Assembly (NCBI RefSeq): GCF_030418125.1
Contig: NZ_JAUHTR010000001.1
Span: 310,001-374,000 of the forward strand
DNA length: 64,000 nucleotides
Direction of reading: 5' to 3'
Source of the DNA: Fictibacillus fluitans
GTDB lineage: Bacteria; Bacillota; Bacilli; Bacillales; Fictibacillaceae
Part shown: positions 32,418 through 42,392 of the stretch, piece after piece
Layout: every line of letters starts with the position of its first letter
Numbering within the stretch: position 1 is the stretch's first letter
Position numbers and translations under genes: made by a program
The notes under the pieces: generated by a model
Seen by the model: the letters and a program-made list of their open reading frames with translations, nothing else
Databases searched by the model: none
Told to the model about the DNA's origin: nothing

Positions 32418-33707
32418 TCAGCCTTGAAGCAATAGTGATTCAGGATCTTCCAGCATTTCTTTAACTTTTGCAAGGAAGCTTACTGCCTCACGTCCATCCA
32501 CGATACGGTGATCATAAGAAAGGGCAATATACATCATCGGACGGTTCTCCATTCGCTCTGCATCAATAGCTACAGGGCGTAATTTAATGCCGTGCATTCC
32601 AAGAATACCAACTTGCGGGGCATTCAAAATCGGAGTGGACATTAAGGAACCAAAGATTCCGCCGTTTGTAATTGTGAACGTTCCGCCTTGAAGTTCGGAA
32701 AGCGTCAATTTATTGTCTCTGGCTTTTTTACCAAGAGAGAGGATTTCTTTTTCGATACCTGCAAATGAAAGCTTGTCAGCATCACGTACTACAGGAACGA
32801 CAAGACCTTCTTCAGCTCCAACTGCAATTCCGATGTCATAAAACTTTTTAAGAAGAACTTCATCTCCCTGAATTTCAGCGTTAAGAAGCGGGAACTGCTT
32901 CAATGCGCCGACAACGGCTTTAGTAAAGAATGACATGAAGCCAAGCTTTACGTCGTTTTGCTGAAGGAAAGCATCTTTTCTGCGTTTGCGGATGTCGTTG
33001 ATCGCTGTCATGTCGACTTCGTTGAACGTGGTCAGCATTGCAGCCGTTTGCTGTACCTCAACAAGACGCTTGGCAATGGTTTGACGGCGGCGGGAAAGCT
33101 TTACCCGTTCTACCGGTTTTCCTGGAACATCCGCAGTTTTTGGAGCACTTGCCGGCTTTTTCTCAGGTGCCTTCGATGCTTTTTGTTCAGGCTGAGCCGC
33201 TTTTTCAGAAGCTGCTTTTACATCTTCAGGGCGTACACGTCCGAGCGGGTCACGGGCTTCAACCTTGGAAAGGTCAATGCCGAGCTCACGGGCAAGCTTG
33301 CGTGCTGCCGGAGATGCCAAAGGACGGTCTGTTTCTTTGCGCTCTTCAGTCTGCTGGACTTCCTGCGGCTGCTTTTCCTGTGCTGTTCCAATTGGTTCAA
33401 CTGCAGGCTGTTTTTCTTCCGCTTTGCTTGCAGGTGCTTCTGCCGCTGGAGTTGCTTCTCCGCCGGCTTCGCCATTTTCTTTCAATACAGCAATAACGTC
33501 TCCCACTTCAACGGTATCGCCTTCTTCACGAAGAACTTCCTGGATAATACCATCATAGTCAGCGCTGATTTCAATATTAACTTTGTCGGTTTCAAGCTCG
33601 ACGATATTATCGCCTTTCTTAACATTGTCACCAACATTTTTTAGCCATTGTGCGATTGTGCCTTCTGAGATGGATTCTGCTAATTCTGGTACTTTAATTT
33701 CAATCAC
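32418..33707 (-). CDS. odhB: 2-Oxoglutarate dehydrogenase E2, dihydrolipoyl succinyltransferase
   Basis: A 429-residue E2 core. The N-terminal lipoyl domain carries the lipoylation site in [12 protein letters not shown] (near residue 42). A long Ala/Pro/Glu/Lys linker follows, then an E3-binding domain near 125-160 ([26 protein letters not shown]). The C-terminal catalytic acyltransferase domain has the active-site His-Asp block [15 protein letters not shown]. The ATG at 33713 lies 2 nt from GGAGG and cannot be used efficiently. GTG 33707 is 8 nt away and gives [12 protein letters not shown], matching the length of B. subtilis OdhB. It overlaps odhA by 8 nt. The complex still needs E3, which is not in the window. 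Confidence 0.95.
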   Translation of the reverse strand: MIEIKVPELAESISEGTIAQWLKNVGDNVKKGDNIVELETDKVNIEISADYDGIIQEVLREEGDTVEVGDVIAVLKENGEAGGEATPAAEAPASKAEEKQPAVEPIGTAQEKQPQEVQQTEERKETDRPLASPAARKLARELGIDLSKVEARDPLGRVRPEDVKAASEKAAQPEQKASKAPEKKPASAPKTADVPGKPVERVKLSRRRQTIAKRLVEVQQTAAMLTTFNEVDMTAINDIRKRRKDAFLQQNDVKLGFMSFFTKAVVGALKQFPLLNAEIQGDEVLLKKFYDIGIAVGAEEGLVVPVVRDADKLSFAGIEKEILSLGKKARDNKLTLSELQGGTFTITNGGIFGSLMSTPILNAPQVGILGMHGIKLRPVAIDAERMENRPMMYIALSYDHRIVDGREAVSFLAKVKEMLEDPESLLLQG

Positions 33708-36576
33708 GTTCATTGCCTCCCTCTTGAGTTACCGATTTTGCTTGCTCAGCTCGCAAAGCGACTGTTACAATACGTTCTTGTTCTTTTTTATGGATTTCAG
33801 GATCTCCGCCTGAAGGACTGGACCGGTCGGGACGTCCAATATACTTAACAGTGCCGCCAGCCGGTGTAAGGGCACGCAATTTGGATTCAATGTAGGCCCA
33901 TGATCCCATGTTTTTCGGCTCTTCCTGTACCCATGCGACTTCCTCAAGATGAGGGTAGCGTTCAAAAATAGCTTTGATATCATTTTTCGGGAACGGATAC
34001 AGCTGCTCAACTCGCAATACATGCAGGTGATCCAGTTCTTCGGTTTTACCATCTGCTTCTGCAGCAAGGTCAATAGCCACTTTACCCGTTGCCAGCACAA
34101 TGCGTTTTACCTTATCCGCATTCTTTCCAAGTCCCTCTTGTTCAATAACAGGATTGAACTTGCCGTTGCCAAGAAGCTCTCCATTAGAAGAAGTTCTTGG
34201 GTTTCTGAGCAGGCTCTTCGGTGTCATAATGACAAGCGGACGAACCTCTTCTTTACCAAGAATGGCCGCTTGTCGGCGAAGGATGTGGAAATACTGTGCA
34301 GCACTTGAAAGGTTTGCTACTGTCCAGTTGTTTTCTGCAGCCAATTGAAGGAAACGTTCAATACGGCCGCTGGAGTGTTCTGGTCCTTGTCCTTCATAAC
34401 CATGAGGCAGAAGAAGTACAAGTCCTGACTTTTGACCCCATTTAGCTCTTCCTGCAGATACAAACTGGTCGAATAAAACTTGCGCCGCGTTGGCAAAATC
34501 GCCATACTGTGCTTCCCAAAGTACAAGCGTTTCCGGAGCAAACACGTTGTATCCGTACTCAAAACCAACAACGGATGCTTCTGAAAGCGGACTGTTATGA
34601 ATGCCGAAAGATGCTTTTACCTGCGGGATATGGTGAAGCGGTGAAAACAGCTTTCCGTCTTTGCTGTCATGCAATACAAGATGACGCTGTGCAAATGTTC
34701 CGCGCTCTGAATCCTGTCCGGTAATCCGGATTGGTGTACCGTCGCTCAGAATGGAAGCAAACGCAAGGGTTTCAGCCAAAGCCCAATCGACCTTGTTGCC
34801 TTCATCCAGTGCATTTACCCTTCTTGCCAGAATTCTTTCGAGTTTCGGATAAACAGTAAATCCTTCCGGCCGCTCAAGAAGCGCCTTATTGATCTCTTTC
34901 AGCTGATCCAAAGGAACGGCGGTATCAACAGCAGGAATCCCTTTAACGATGGACTCAGGAACCTCTATGTCTTTTACTTCTCCGTCTTTTGACACGCCTT
35001 TAACCTTTTCATATTCTGCCTGAAGCTGCTGCTGGACTTCATTATCCATCTCGTCGCCTTTGCCTTCAGGAATAACGCCTTCTGCTTCTAATTGCTTGGC
35101 GAACAGGGCACGGACGGTTGGATGGCTGTTTACTTTGGCATATTTCCCAGGCTGGGTAACAGCTGGATCATCCATTTCGTTGTGGCCAAAACGTCTGTAA
35201 CCAATTAAGTCAATCAGGAAGTCTTTTTGGAACTTCATACGATATTGATAAGCGAGTGCCACAGCTGCCATACAAGCAATTGGATCGTCAGCGTTCACGT
35301 GAACAATCGGGATTTCATATCCTTTTGCAAGGTCACTCGAATATTTCGTAGAACGTGAGTCAGCACTCTCTGTTGTAAATCCAATCATATTGTTGGCGAT
35401 GATATGAACCGAACCGCCTGTTTGGTACCCTCTCAGCCTGCTGAGGTTAAGGGTTTCAGCAACGATTCCCTCACCAGGAAAAGCTGCATCTCCATGAATG
35501 GAAATAGCAAATGATTTATTGACATCCTGTTTTGGATAGCCCGGCTCTGTACGGACTTCCTGAGCTGCTCTTGTGTAACCGCAAACAACCGGATTAACAA
35601 ATTCAAGATGGGATGGGTTATTTGCCAGTGTTAGCGTGGCTGCTGCGCTGGATTCCTCGATGGAACGGTCAGCACCCAGGTGATATTTCACATCTCCGGT
35701 CCAGCCAAAGTTAATGCCTCTGGAACCTTCAGAAGGGATAAGCTCTTTATTCGGCGAATGATGAAATTCTGCAAAGATCTTCTCGTACGGCTTCCCTAAT
35801 GTATGGGCAAGCACATTCAGGCGTCCGCGGTGAGCCATGCCGATCATGACATTGCTGGTGCCGCCCTTCACGCTTTGATGAATCATTTCATCAAGCATAG
35901 GTACAAGAATGTCCAGTCCCTCAATGGAGAAACGTTTTTGTCCTACAAATGTTTTGTGCAAAAACTTCTCAAAGCCTTCCACTTCAGTCAGGCGCTGCAA
36001 TAATTCAATCTTTTCTTCGTTAGTCATTTCAGGATAAATGTATCCTGATTCCACCATATTATTTAACCAGGTTTGTTCTTCCTCTACATGTACATGGCTG
36101 AATTCGTATGCCATGGACTTAGTATAGATTTCCTTCAAACGCAGGATGGCTTCAAGGCCATTTTGAACATCTCTTGGTGCTTCCGCCCAGATTAAAGAGG
36201 CTGGAATCGTTTTCAAGTCCGCCTCACTCAGTCCATAATTGGATGGATTAAGTAGTTTAATGTCTTTAGACACTTCTTCAAGGGGATGAATTTCAGCTGC
36301 CAAATGTCCGTAAATACGGATATTTTCAGCGAGTTTTGAAGCTGCCACGATTTTGCTGATGGAAGTTCCGCTTGGAGCCTGTTGAATGTCGGCAGTTTCT
36401 TGATTTGCTTCATCAGAAGATGGTGGCGGACCCCACTCTTCAAACTGTTTTCTTAGTTCCTCGTCAACTGAACCGGGATCAGCAGAATACTGCTCAAACA
36501 GCTCAATGACATAACCAAGGTTCGGTCCGTAGAATCCCTGCCAAGGAGAATCCTGGCTTGGACGGTTTGTACTCAT
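33700..36576 (-). CDS. odhA: 2-Oxoglutarate dehydrogenase E1 component
   Basis: About 958 residues (B. subtilis OdhA is ~940): the thiamine-diphosphate-dependent decarboxylase of the TCA-cycle 2-oxoglutarate dehydrogenase. Visible landmarks are the N-terminal E2-docking-like helix ([20 protein letters not shown]), [33 protein letters not shown], the ThDP motif [35 protein letters not shown], and the transketolase-like C-terminal half with [17 protein letters not shown] 9 nt before ATG 36576 sets the start. It is the first gene of odhAB, has a good sigma-A promoter ~230 nt upstream and a cre-like site near the predicted start of transcription. Confidence 0.95.
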   Translation of the reverse strand: MSTNRPSQDSPWQGFYGPNLGYVIELFEQYSADPGSVDEELRKQFEEWGPPPSSDEANQETADIQQAPSGTSISKIVAASKLAENIRIYGHLAAEIHPLEEVSKDIKLLNPSNYGLSEADLKTIPASLIWAEAPRDVQNGLEAILRLKEIYTKSMAYEFSHVHVEEEQTWLNNMVESGYIYPEMTNEEKIELLQRLTEVEGFEKFLHKTFVGQKRFSIEGLDILVPMLDEMIHQSVKGGTSNVMIGMAHRGRLNVLAHTLGKPYEKIFAEFHHSPNKELIPSEGSRGINFGWTGDVKYHLGADRSIEESSAAATLTLANNPSHLEFVNPVVCGYTRAAQEVRTEPGYPKQDVNKSFAISIHGDAAFPGEGIVAETLNLSRLRGYQTGGSVHIIANNMIGFTTESADSRSTKYSSDLAKGYEIPIVHVNADDPIACMAAVALAYQYRMKFQKDFLIDLIGYRRFGHNEMDDPAVTQPGKYAKVNSHPTVRALFAKQLEAEGVIPEGKGDEMDNEVQQQLQAEYEKVKGVSKDGEVKDIEVPESIVKGIPAVDTAVPLDQLKEINKALLERPEGFTVYPKLERILARRVNALDEGNKVDWALAETLAFASILSDGTPIRITGQDSERGTFAQRHLVLHDSKDGKLFSPLHHIPQVKASFGIHNSPLSEASVVGFEYGYNVFAPETLVLWEAQYGDFANAAQVLFDQFVSAGRAKWGQKSGLVLLLPHGYEGQGPEHSSGRIERFLQLAAENNWTVANLSSAAQYFHILRRQAAILGKEEVRPLVIMTPKSLLRNPRTSSNGELLGNGKFNPVIEQEGLGKNADKVKRIVLATGKVAIDLAAEADGKTEELDHLHVLRVEQLYPFPKNDIKAIFERYPHLEEVAWVQEEPKNMGSWAYIESKLRALTPAGGTVKYIGRPDRSSPSGGDPEIHKKEQERIVTVALRAEQAKSVTQEGGNERD

Positions 36577-36790
36577 CGGTTGATACCCCCTGCTGCATTT
36601 TAATTGCAAATTTTAACATCTTAAATAGGAGAACGACAAGAAGTTCTCAAAATGCCTGTTTTTAAACGCAAAAGCAAACCTAATTCATTGAATTACATCC
36701 CCTGAATGATCAACAACAAAACGATTTTTTACAAATCTCGGTAAATTTCTCTCTTTTGCATTAAAGCGAAGGTATATGTTGAACTTCTGT

Positions 36791-36804
36791 ATTAAACGTT
36801 TTCA
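36791..36804 (-). promoter_or_regulatory. cre-like CcpA site at the odhA start of transcription
   Basis: ATTAAACGTTTTCA matches the cre consensus at 12 of 14 positions and lies immediately downstream of the odhA -10. Catabolite repression of odhAB is established in B. subtilis, which supports the call. Confidence 0.5.
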
Positions 36805-36809
36805 TGGTT

Positions 36810-36837
36810 ATTTTAGCACAGTCTGAGCGTAGGTCAA
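36810..36837 (-). promoter_or_regulatory. Sigma-A promoter for odhAB
   Basis: On the minus strand TTGACC, 16 nt, TAAAAT with an extended -10 (TGCTAAAAT). Confidence 0.65.
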
Positions 36838-36890
36838 AAGTAAAGTTACAAGAAAAATGACCGCTAGTTGCGAATTCCGCCCGAAAATTG

Positions 36891-37823
36891 TCACATTCCG
36901 TATGTTTTCTGCTTATTTTTAGCCTGTAAGCGGGTCAGCCACCTTGTTTTGGAAAATGAAAAGATAATAAGCGCCAGCCATATCAGGACAAAAGAAAAAA
37001 GACGGGTTCTCGAAAATTCCTCATGATAAAGGAAAACTCCCAAAATAAGCATGATTGTAGGTGCGATATATTGGAGAAACCCGATCATGGAAAGCGAGAT
37101 ACGTTTCGCTGCCTGAGCAAAGCATAGCAATGGGATTGCTGTTACAACCCCCGCTCCCATTAATAACAGGGTCACTGTGCTGCTTTGTGCGGCAAAGGCT
37201 TCTGTACCCCTTTGCTGTGCGAAAAAGATATAGACGAGCGCCAGAGGGGTCACAAACATTGTTTCATACGTCAGGCCGGTGACAGAATCGAAGCTTCCCA
37301 CCTTTTTGGCCAGTCCGTACAAACCAAAGCTTAATGCAAGCGATAGTGCGACCCATGGAAAACGGCCATACTGAAACGTCAAGAGGCCAACTCCAGCCAG
37401 TGCCACAACAAAAGAGACCACCTGCCATGCATTCAGCTTTTCTTTTAAAACGATGATGCCTAAAAGAACGCTGATAAGCGGATTAATATAATACCCAAGG
37501 CTTGCCTCAACCACATGATTGGAGTTGACAGCCCAAATGTAAATCAGCCAGTTGGCGCTAATCAGCAGCGAAGAGGCCAGCACGGCAAAGAAATTTTTTT
37601 TATCCAAAAACAACCTCCGTAAATTTCCCGTAAATCCAGAGGTTCTTTTCATAAACACAATGATCAGCAGCATAAATGCAAAGGACCAAATAATGCGGTG
37701 GGCTAAAACATCCCCTGAACTTGCAGATTGCAGCGGTTTCCAGTATAACGGCAAAAATCCCCACATCAAATAAGAAAGTGCCGCGTACCAGATGCCGGCC
37801 GTTTGTTCATTTTGACTTTTCAT
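36891..37823 (-). CDS. rarD: RarD-type EamA family permease
   Basis: A 310-residue ten-helix drug/metabolite transporter. The RarD signature near the N-terminus is GIWYAALSYLMWGFLPLYWK; HRIIWSFAFM and YYINPLISVLLG, with the second EamA repeat at the end (SMIGFLQYIAPTIMLILGVFLYHE), confirm the family. RarD proteins are annotated as chloramphenicol-sensitivity proteins, but the natural substrate is unknown. AGGGG before ATG 37823 decides against the in-frame start 21 nt upstream. Monocistronic. Confidence 0.88.
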   Translation of the reverse strand: MKSQNEQTAGIWYAALSYLMWGFLPLYWKPLQSASSGDVLAHRIIWSFAFMLLIIVFMKRTSGFTGNLRRLFLDKKNFFAVLASSLLISANWLIYIWAVNSNHVVEASLGYYINPLISVLLGIIVLKEKLNAWQVVSFVVALAGVGLLTFQYGRFPWVALSLALSFGLYGLAKKVGSFDSVTGLTYETMFVTPLALVYIFFAQQRGTEAFAAQSSTVTLLLMGAGVVTAIPLLCFAQAAKRISLSMIGFLQYIAPTIMLILGVFLYHEEFSRTRLFSFVLIWLALIIFSFSKTRWLTRLQAKNKQKTYGM

Positions 37824-37904
37824 GGCAGTAACCCCTATTCTCAAACAATTTTCTTATTCAATTATAGTGCTGCAGCACCCAAAGGCAAAATACTTTGCCC
37901 AAAA

Positions 37905-37941
37905 CAAAGGAGCCGCTCAAATTGCTTAGCGGCTCCTTGTT
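37905..37941 (-). terminator. Terminator after the thioredoxin-like gene
   Basis: AAGGAGCCGCT pairs with AGCGGCTCCTT around an 11-nt loop, with a T/G-rich tract on the minus strand; also usable on the plus strand. Confidence 0.7.
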
Positions 37942-37949
37942 GATTTCTA

Positions 37950-38516
37950 TTACACTGTAAGTTTTTCCAGCTGATTTTTGACACTGCGGTTCACGGATTG
38001 CCAAAGCTCTTGATCACTCGTCAGTTTTTCTTTAAAGCTTCTGTACATCTCCTGCTGTTTTTGCTCAAATGCAGGATCATCTTTGAAAGGAAGCTTTCCC
38101 CTCTCCTGATCAATCAGGGTTTGCACTTCTGGCGATCGTGGCCCCCATACCGCTTTCTCATTTCCGTCCTGATCCATAAAGATAAACTTCGGAATGGCCC
38201 GGGAGGTCCCGTTGGTCAAATACTGGTCCATGAGCTCTAGATTTTCGTCCCTGATCAAATACCGCAATTCAATTCCGGCATACTCGGCGATCCGCTCTAT
38301 GATGGGTACGCAGAGCATGGCATCCCCGCACCAGTCCGCTGTCAGAACAACCGCCTTGAGCTCCAGTACCGGCAGGCTCTGGTAAAAGTCTCTGTCTTCG
38401 TCGGAAAGTGTAAAACGGTCATAGATGGACTGCAGTTCCTCCTTATTGACGGTCATGCTGCCCCCATACTCTTCTTTCGTTAAACCATCGTTAAACCAAT
38501 CGTTTAATCTTTTCAT
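37950..38516 (-). CDS. Thioredoxin-fold family protein
   Basis: A 188-residue cytosolic protein with a thioredoxin-like core. KAVVLTADWCGDAMLCVPIIERIA (about 53-76) holds the Trp-Cys active-site position, but the usual CxxC is CGDA, i.e. only the first Cys is kept, with another Cys five residues later. The cis-Pro loop is in SRAIPKFIFMDQDG. This is the single-Cys thioredoxin-like family of Bacillus (often annotated thioredoxin family protein). It probably does not act as a general disulfide reductase. It is followed by a terminator and lies 33 nt downstream of the ycsG-like gene. Confidence 0.78.
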   Translation of the reverse strand: MKRLNDWFNDGLTKEEYGGSMTVNKEELQSIYDRFTLSDEDRDFYQSLPVLELKAVVLTADWCGDAMLCVPIIERIAEYAGIELRYLIRDENLELMDQYLTNGTSRAIPKFIFMDQDGNEKAVWGPRSPEVQTLIDQERGKLPFKDDPAFEQKQQEMYRSFKEKLTSDQELWQSVNRSVKNQLEKLTV

Positions 38517-38549
38517 CCTGTTACCACCTTTATTAAAGTTTTATACAGG

Positions 38550-39725
38550 CTACAAATTCATAAACGTCAGTACGCCCATTACTGCCATCCCAATGGCTAT
38601 GACAGCACCGAACAGTGTCATCCAAAGGGGATGCTTGTAAGAACCTACGATTTTTTTATTATAAGCTGCAACGAGCATTACTCCAAGAGTAATCGGTAGA
38701 ATCAGCCCGTTTAATGCGCCGACGAATACAAGTAATTTTACTGGTTTCCCGATTATGATGTTGAGGATCGTGGACAAAAGGATAAATGTCACGATAAGCA
38801 GGTTACCATGCTTTTCAAGCTTCGGATGAAAGGTACGGATAAATGAAATTGACGTATAAGCTGCTCCAATAATTGAAGTTACAGCTGCCGACCACATGAC
38901 AATCCCGAAAATCTTGTAGCCGATATTTCCTGCCGCATACTTAAACACCGATGCTGGTGGATTTCCCGGATCAAGGGTTACGCCGCTTGCGACGACTCCA
39001 AGCGCTGCCAGAAAAAGAAATATGCGCATGATTGAAGCGATACCAATGGCAGAGACTGCACTCTTATTCACTTCCCCAAGAGCTTTTTCTCCCTTTACTC
39101 CAGCATCCAACAGCCTGTGCCCGCCTGCAAAGGTAATGTACCCCCCAACAGTTCCTCCTACCAGCGTCACAATGGCGGTAAAATCAATTTTATCAGGAGC
39201 AAACGTTTTGGCAACCGCCTCACCAACCGGTGGAGACGAAGTTATTGCCACATAAACCGTGAGCGCAACCATGACAAAGCCGGCGACCAGAGAAAAACGG
39301 TCCATCGCTTTGCCCGCTTCCTTTACCAGGAAGATGGAGATCGCAATCGCCCCACTGATGGCTGCTCCAGCTTGCGGGGACAATCCGCCAAATATAACGT
39401 TTAAACCGAGTCCCGCACCGCCTACATTTCCGATATTAAACGCAAACCCACCGATTACGACAAGAAGGGCGATAAAAAAACCGAGCCCAGGCAAAAGCGT
39501 ATTCGCAATATCCTGAGCTTTTCGTTCAGAAACGGCAATGATTCTCCATACATTGAGCTGTGCTCCTATATCAAGAAGAATGGATATTAAAATAACAAAA
39601 CCAAAACTTGCAAGCAATGATTGTGTAAAGACTGTTGTTTGTACTAAAAATCCCGGTCCTATGGCGGACGTTGCCATCAGGAATGCCGCTCCCAACAGGA
39701 GCTGCCAATTGCTTTTTTGCTTCAT
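38550..39725 (-). CDS. ycsG: NRAMP-family transporter of the YcsG type in the 5-oxoprolinase operon
   Basis: About 391 residues and eleven membrane helices with the NRAMP/APC fold. Canonical NRAMP metal sites are missing. TM1 reads SAIGPGFLVQT instead of the DPGN motif, and the TM6-like segment (IVMWSAAVTSIIGAAYTS) has no MPH. In B. subtilis ycsG also lies beside ycsF (pxpA), so this is the same family. Operon logic suggests uptake of 5-oxoproline or a related compound rather than metal ions (inference). ATG 39743 overlaps the pxpA stop, but GAGG 7 nt before ATG 39725 makes the latter the better start. Confidence 0.85.
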   Translation of the reverse strand: MKQKSNWQLLLGAAFLMATSAIGPGFLVQTTVFTQSLLASFGFVILISILLDIGAQLNVWRIIAVSERKAQDIANTLLPGLGFFIALLVVIGGFAFNIGNVGGAGLGLNVIFGGLSPQAGAAISGAIAISIFLVKEAGKAMDRFSLVAGFVMVALTVYVAITSSPPVGEAVAKTFAPDKIDFTAIVTLVGGTVGGYITFAGGHRLLDAGVKGEKALGEVNKSAVSAIGIASIMRIFLFLAALGVVASGVTLDPGNPPASVFKYAAGNIGYKIFGIVMWSAAVTSIIGAAYTSISFIRTFHPKLEKHGNLLIVTFILLSTILNIIIGKPVKLLVFVGALNGLILPITLGVMLVAAYNKKIVGSYKHPLWMTLFGAVIAIGMAVMGVLTFMNL

Positions 39726-39739
39726 CTGATTTCCTCGTT

Positions 39740-40498
39740 TCATCCGTAATTTATGCGTTGAATTCCTTCTTTCTCAAATGCCGAATTGATTTTCTCAGCA
39801 AACGAAAGTGCGTGCTCACCGTCTCCGTGAATACAAATAGTCTCCGCCTTTATGGAAATATCGCCAGCCGGGGTGTTCACCGTTCCTTGTTTGACCATTG
39901 TAATGACCTGGCTCACGGCATCTTCATCGTTTGTCAGCAAGCTGTCAGGCTGACTTCTTGGCGTAAGTGTCCCGTCCGGCTGATAGGTCCTGTCTGCGAA
40001 CACTTCACTGCATGTCTGAAGCCCCGCTTCATCACCGGCATTAACCAGCTCACTTCCCGCCAGCCCGAAAAGAATGATCTCAGGATTCAGACTGTAAACA
40101 GCTTCAGCAATTCCCCTGGCAAGTTCCTTATTCACAGCTGCCATATTATAAAGTGCTCCATGCGGCTTAACATGGCGGATTTTTCCGCCTTCTGCCTGTA
40201 CAAACGCATGCAATGCGCCTGTCTGGTAAAGTACATAGTCATAGGCTTCCTGCGGTGTAAGGGAAAAATTCCTGCGGCCAAAACCAATCAGGTCCGGGAG
40301 ACCGGGGTGGGCGCCAACCGCCACGTTATTTTCCAGGGCAAGCCTGACCGTCTCCTTCATGATGGAAGGATCCCCCGCATGAAATCCACACGCAATATTT
40401 GCCGAAGAAATATGCTCCATCATTTCTTTATCATGACCAATTTTATAACGGCCAAAACTCTCTCCCATGTCACAGTTTATATCTACCAAAAATTGCAT
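39740..40498 (-). CDS. pxpA: 5-Oxoprolinase subunit A
   Basis: A 252-residue LamB/YcsF family protein. Its signature opens the chain ([21 protein letters not shown]), followed by [42 protein letters not shown] and [10 protein letters not shown]: a metal-site-rich beta/alpha barrel with conserved His/Asp. With PxpB and PxpC it forms the ATP-dependent prokaryotic 5-oxoprolinase, converting 5-oxoproline to glutamate. It ends 15 nt before the ycsG start and begins 4 nt after the pxpC stop. Confidence 0.93.
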   Translation of the reverse strand: MQFLVDINCDMGESFGRYKIGHDKEMMEHISSANIACGFHAGDPSIMKETVRLALENNVAVGAHPGLPDLIGFGRRNFSLTPQEAYDYVLYQTGALHAFVQAEGGKIRHVKPHGALYNMAAVNKELARGIAEAVYSLNPEIILFGLAGSELVNAGDEAGLQTCSEVFADRTYQPDGTLTPRSQPDSLLTNDEDAVSQVITMVKQGTVNTPAGDISIKAETICIHGDGEHALSFAEKINSAFEKEGIQRINYG

Positions 40499-40502
40499 AT
40501 TC

Positions 40503-41471
40503 TCACCCTTCTCTGTTTTTAAGACGGATTCCCGTCTGCAAGTAGTTGAGCTGTATTTTTTGAATGATATAGTTTATCTGCGCTTCCTCTTCGGAAATCT
40601 CCTGAAACACGACCTTGTCTCCCGGCTTGGCCTGTGCCAGCTTCGGCAAATCCACAAAAGCGGTCTGGGCGATTTTAGGATAACCTCCAGTCGTTTGCCG
40701 GTCAGCCATCAATATGATAGGGTTTCCTTCAGCCGGTACCTGTACAGTGCCAAATAAAACGGGTTCTGACAAAATTTCTTCTTTCCGTTCCAATTGAAGG
40801 GTTGTCCCTTCTGCACGATAACCCATTCTGTCTGATTTAGTGGTGATGGTAAATTCTTTTTCAAAAAAAGCGTTTTGGCTTTCCGATGTGAAGTAATCGA
40901 AATGCCTGCCTTTTACCGCGCGAATACGCCCCATATTTTCATAGACCGTCCGCAAGCCGCGGCTCATCAGCCACTTTAAGGACACAGGCTTAAAGGTTGA
41001 TGTAAAAGAACCTGTTTTCAGACGGTCTCCTTCTTTAAGTGCCCTTCCCTGATGACCCCCGATGCCTGCACGGAGATATGTGCTTTTGCTTCCCATTACG
41101 GGCTCCGTATCAAATCCCCCAGCAACTGCTATATATGCTCTGCAGCCCCATCTGCACTTGCCGAATTCGAGTACATCATTCGGATTAATTTTATATGTCC
41201 GCCAGTTTTGAATCGGTTTGCCATTTAAAGAAGGTGTCAGGTCGGCTCCGCCTACCGCGATATACGTTTCGGCTTCGAATGTTAAACGTGGTCCCAAAAG
41301 GGTCGCTTCCAGCGTTGCTTCATTTGCCGGATTCCCGACAAGGAGGTTGGCCGCTGTATGGGCGAAAGGGTCCATAGCACCGCTCGCAATTACACCAAAT
41401 TGCTGATAGGAAAACCTTCCCAGATCCTGAAGGCTTGTCAACATGCCCGGTTTATCAATCGTGATGCTCAT
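40503..41471 (-). CDS. pxpC: 5-Oxoprolinase subunit C (KipA type)
   Basis: About 322 residues of the AHS2/biotin-dependent carboxyltransferase-like family: the opening [23 protein letters not shown], then [54 protein letters not shown] and the C-terminal [20 protein letters not shown] 6 nt before ATG 41471 fixes the start, which lies 17 nt inside the 3' end of pxpB. In B. subtilis this protein is KipA, historically linked to the sporulation kinase inhibitor KipI; the enzymatic role in 5-oxoproline hydrolysis is now established for the family. Confidence 0.93.
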   Translation of the reverse strand: MSITIDKPGMLTSLQDLGRFSYQQFGVIASGAMDPFAHTAANLLVGNPANEATLEATLLGPRLTFEAETYIAVGGADLTPSLNGKPIQNWRTYKINPNDVLEFGKCRWGCRAYIAVAGGFDTEPVMGSKSTYLRAGIGGHQGRALKEGDRLKTGSFTSTFKPVSLKWLMSRGLRTVYENMGRIRAVKGRHFDYFTSESQNAFFEKEFTITTKSDRMGYRAEGTTLQLERKEEILSEPVLFGTVQVPAEGNPIILMADRQTTGGYPKIAQTAFVDLPKLAQAKPGDKVVFQEISEEEAQINYIIQKIQLNYLQTGIRLKNREG

Positions 41472-42174
41472 GTTCAGCCTCCCATGCATGATATTCTTCT
41501 GGTGTAATTTGATAAAATTTCACCTGATCCCCTGCTTGTAACAATACGGGGTGATCCTGATCCGGCGTAAAAAGCTTTGTCGGTGTTCTGCCGATCAACT
41601 GCCAGCCCCCCGGAGTTTCAATGGGATAAATGCCGGTCTGCTCTCCTGCAATACCAACGCTTCCTTTAGGAATGGACAGCCGGGGAGATGAAAGTCGCGG
41701 AGCAGCAATTTCCTTCGCCATACCTCCCAGAAACGGAAAACCTGGTGCAAAACCAAGCATATACACATAATACGTTTTTTCAGTATGTATTGAGATGACT
41801 TCCTGTGGGCTTATCCCGTTTATGCTGGCAACGTTTTCAAGATCCGGGCCAAAATCACCGCCATAACAAACAGGAATTTCAATGGTCCGGCCGACAGAAC
41901 TGTTTTCGTCCGGCATTGATTCTAACTTATTTCTTATTTGTTCTACTGCCAGTTCAAACGCTGACTTTTTAAAATGGATAAATTTCATAGGATCATATAA
42001 GACAGTCAGTGTGGTGTAGGCAGGAACTGTTTCGATAAATCCGTCAAAAGGATGATCATTCAGCCATTTCGCTGTTTTATGAATTTGAAGATTTATCTCT
42101 TTGTCCATTACAGAACCAAATTCAAGGAGAATTCCTGCTTCTCCAAAGCTTAAATATTTAATATCTTGAAACAT
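41455..42174 (-). CDS. pxpB: 5-Oxoprolinase subunit B (KipI type)
   Basis: About 239 residues of the AHS1 (KipI) family. Hallmarks are GEAGILLEFG, the VSxHSxxxYxVYMLGFAPGFPFLGG-like block (about 125-145), PRLSSPRLSIPKGSVGIAGEQTGIYPIETPGGWQLIGRTP in separate motifs, and the cyclophilin-like fold of the C-terminal half. It is the first gene of pxpB-pxpC-pxpA-ycsG. AAAGGA 7 nt before ATG 42174 fixes the start. The usual KipR repressor gene is not adjacent, so control differs from B. subtilis. Confidence 0.92.
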   Translation of the reverse strand: MFQDIKYLSFGEAGILLEFGSVMDKEINLQIHKTAKWLNDHPFDGFIETVPAYTTLTVLYDPMKFIHFKKSAFELAVEQIRNKLESMPDENSSVGRTIEIPVCYGGDFGPDLENVASINGISPQEVISIHTEKTYYVYMLGFAPGFPFLGGMAKEIAAPRLSSPRLSIPKGSVGIAGEQTGIYPIETPGGWQLIGRTPTKLFTPDQDHPVLLQAGDQVKFYQITPEEYHAWEAEHEHHD

Positions 42175-42206
42175 TGCAGCATCCTTTCCCAATCCATTTA
42201 AACCAC

Positions 42207-42235
42207 ACTATACATAGAAACCGGATAAAAAACAA
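42207..42235 (-). promoter_or_regulatory. Sigma-A-like promoter for the pxp operon
   Basis: On the minus strand TTGTTT, 17 nt, TATAGT, ending about 33 nt upstream of ATG 42174. Confidence 0.5.
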
Positions 42236-42364
42236 TAGAATTCAGACAATGGGAAATACTTCAATTCTTTCGCTATTATTCCCCGTCCACCGGTTTATTT
42301 CATTTTCTGATGGATTATTTCCCACTATTTTTCCCTTTTTATTTTAGAATCAATCCCGAAAAAA

Positions 42365-42391
42365 ACAAAAACGGCCTGAACGGCCGTTTTG
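42365..42391 (-). terminator. Terminator after ykpA
   Basis: On the minus strand AACGGCC pairs with GGCCGTT around GTTCA, followed by TTTG/TTTT; it abuts the ykpA stop. Confidence 0.75.
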
Positions 42392-42392
42392 T

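Larger units (their letters stand above)
36577..36890 (-). other. Long odhA upstream region
   Basis: About 314 nt between rarD and odhA, both leftward. It contains the promoter (36810-36837), a cre-like site (36791-36804) and then ~225 nt of AT-rich untranslated leader in which I see no strong hairpin or known riboswitch core. Confidence 0.5.

Noticed and set aside
32958-33644. A 228-codon open frame antisense to odhB
   Set aside because: Product is a Phe/Cys/Arg-rich shadow of the E2 linker and catalytic region, with no start signal.
39635-40522. A 295-codon open frame antisense to pxpA
   Set aside because: It lies exactly over pxpA, whose family match is strong, has no ribosome site, and its product is low-complexity Cys/Phe-rich sequence typical of an antisense shadow.
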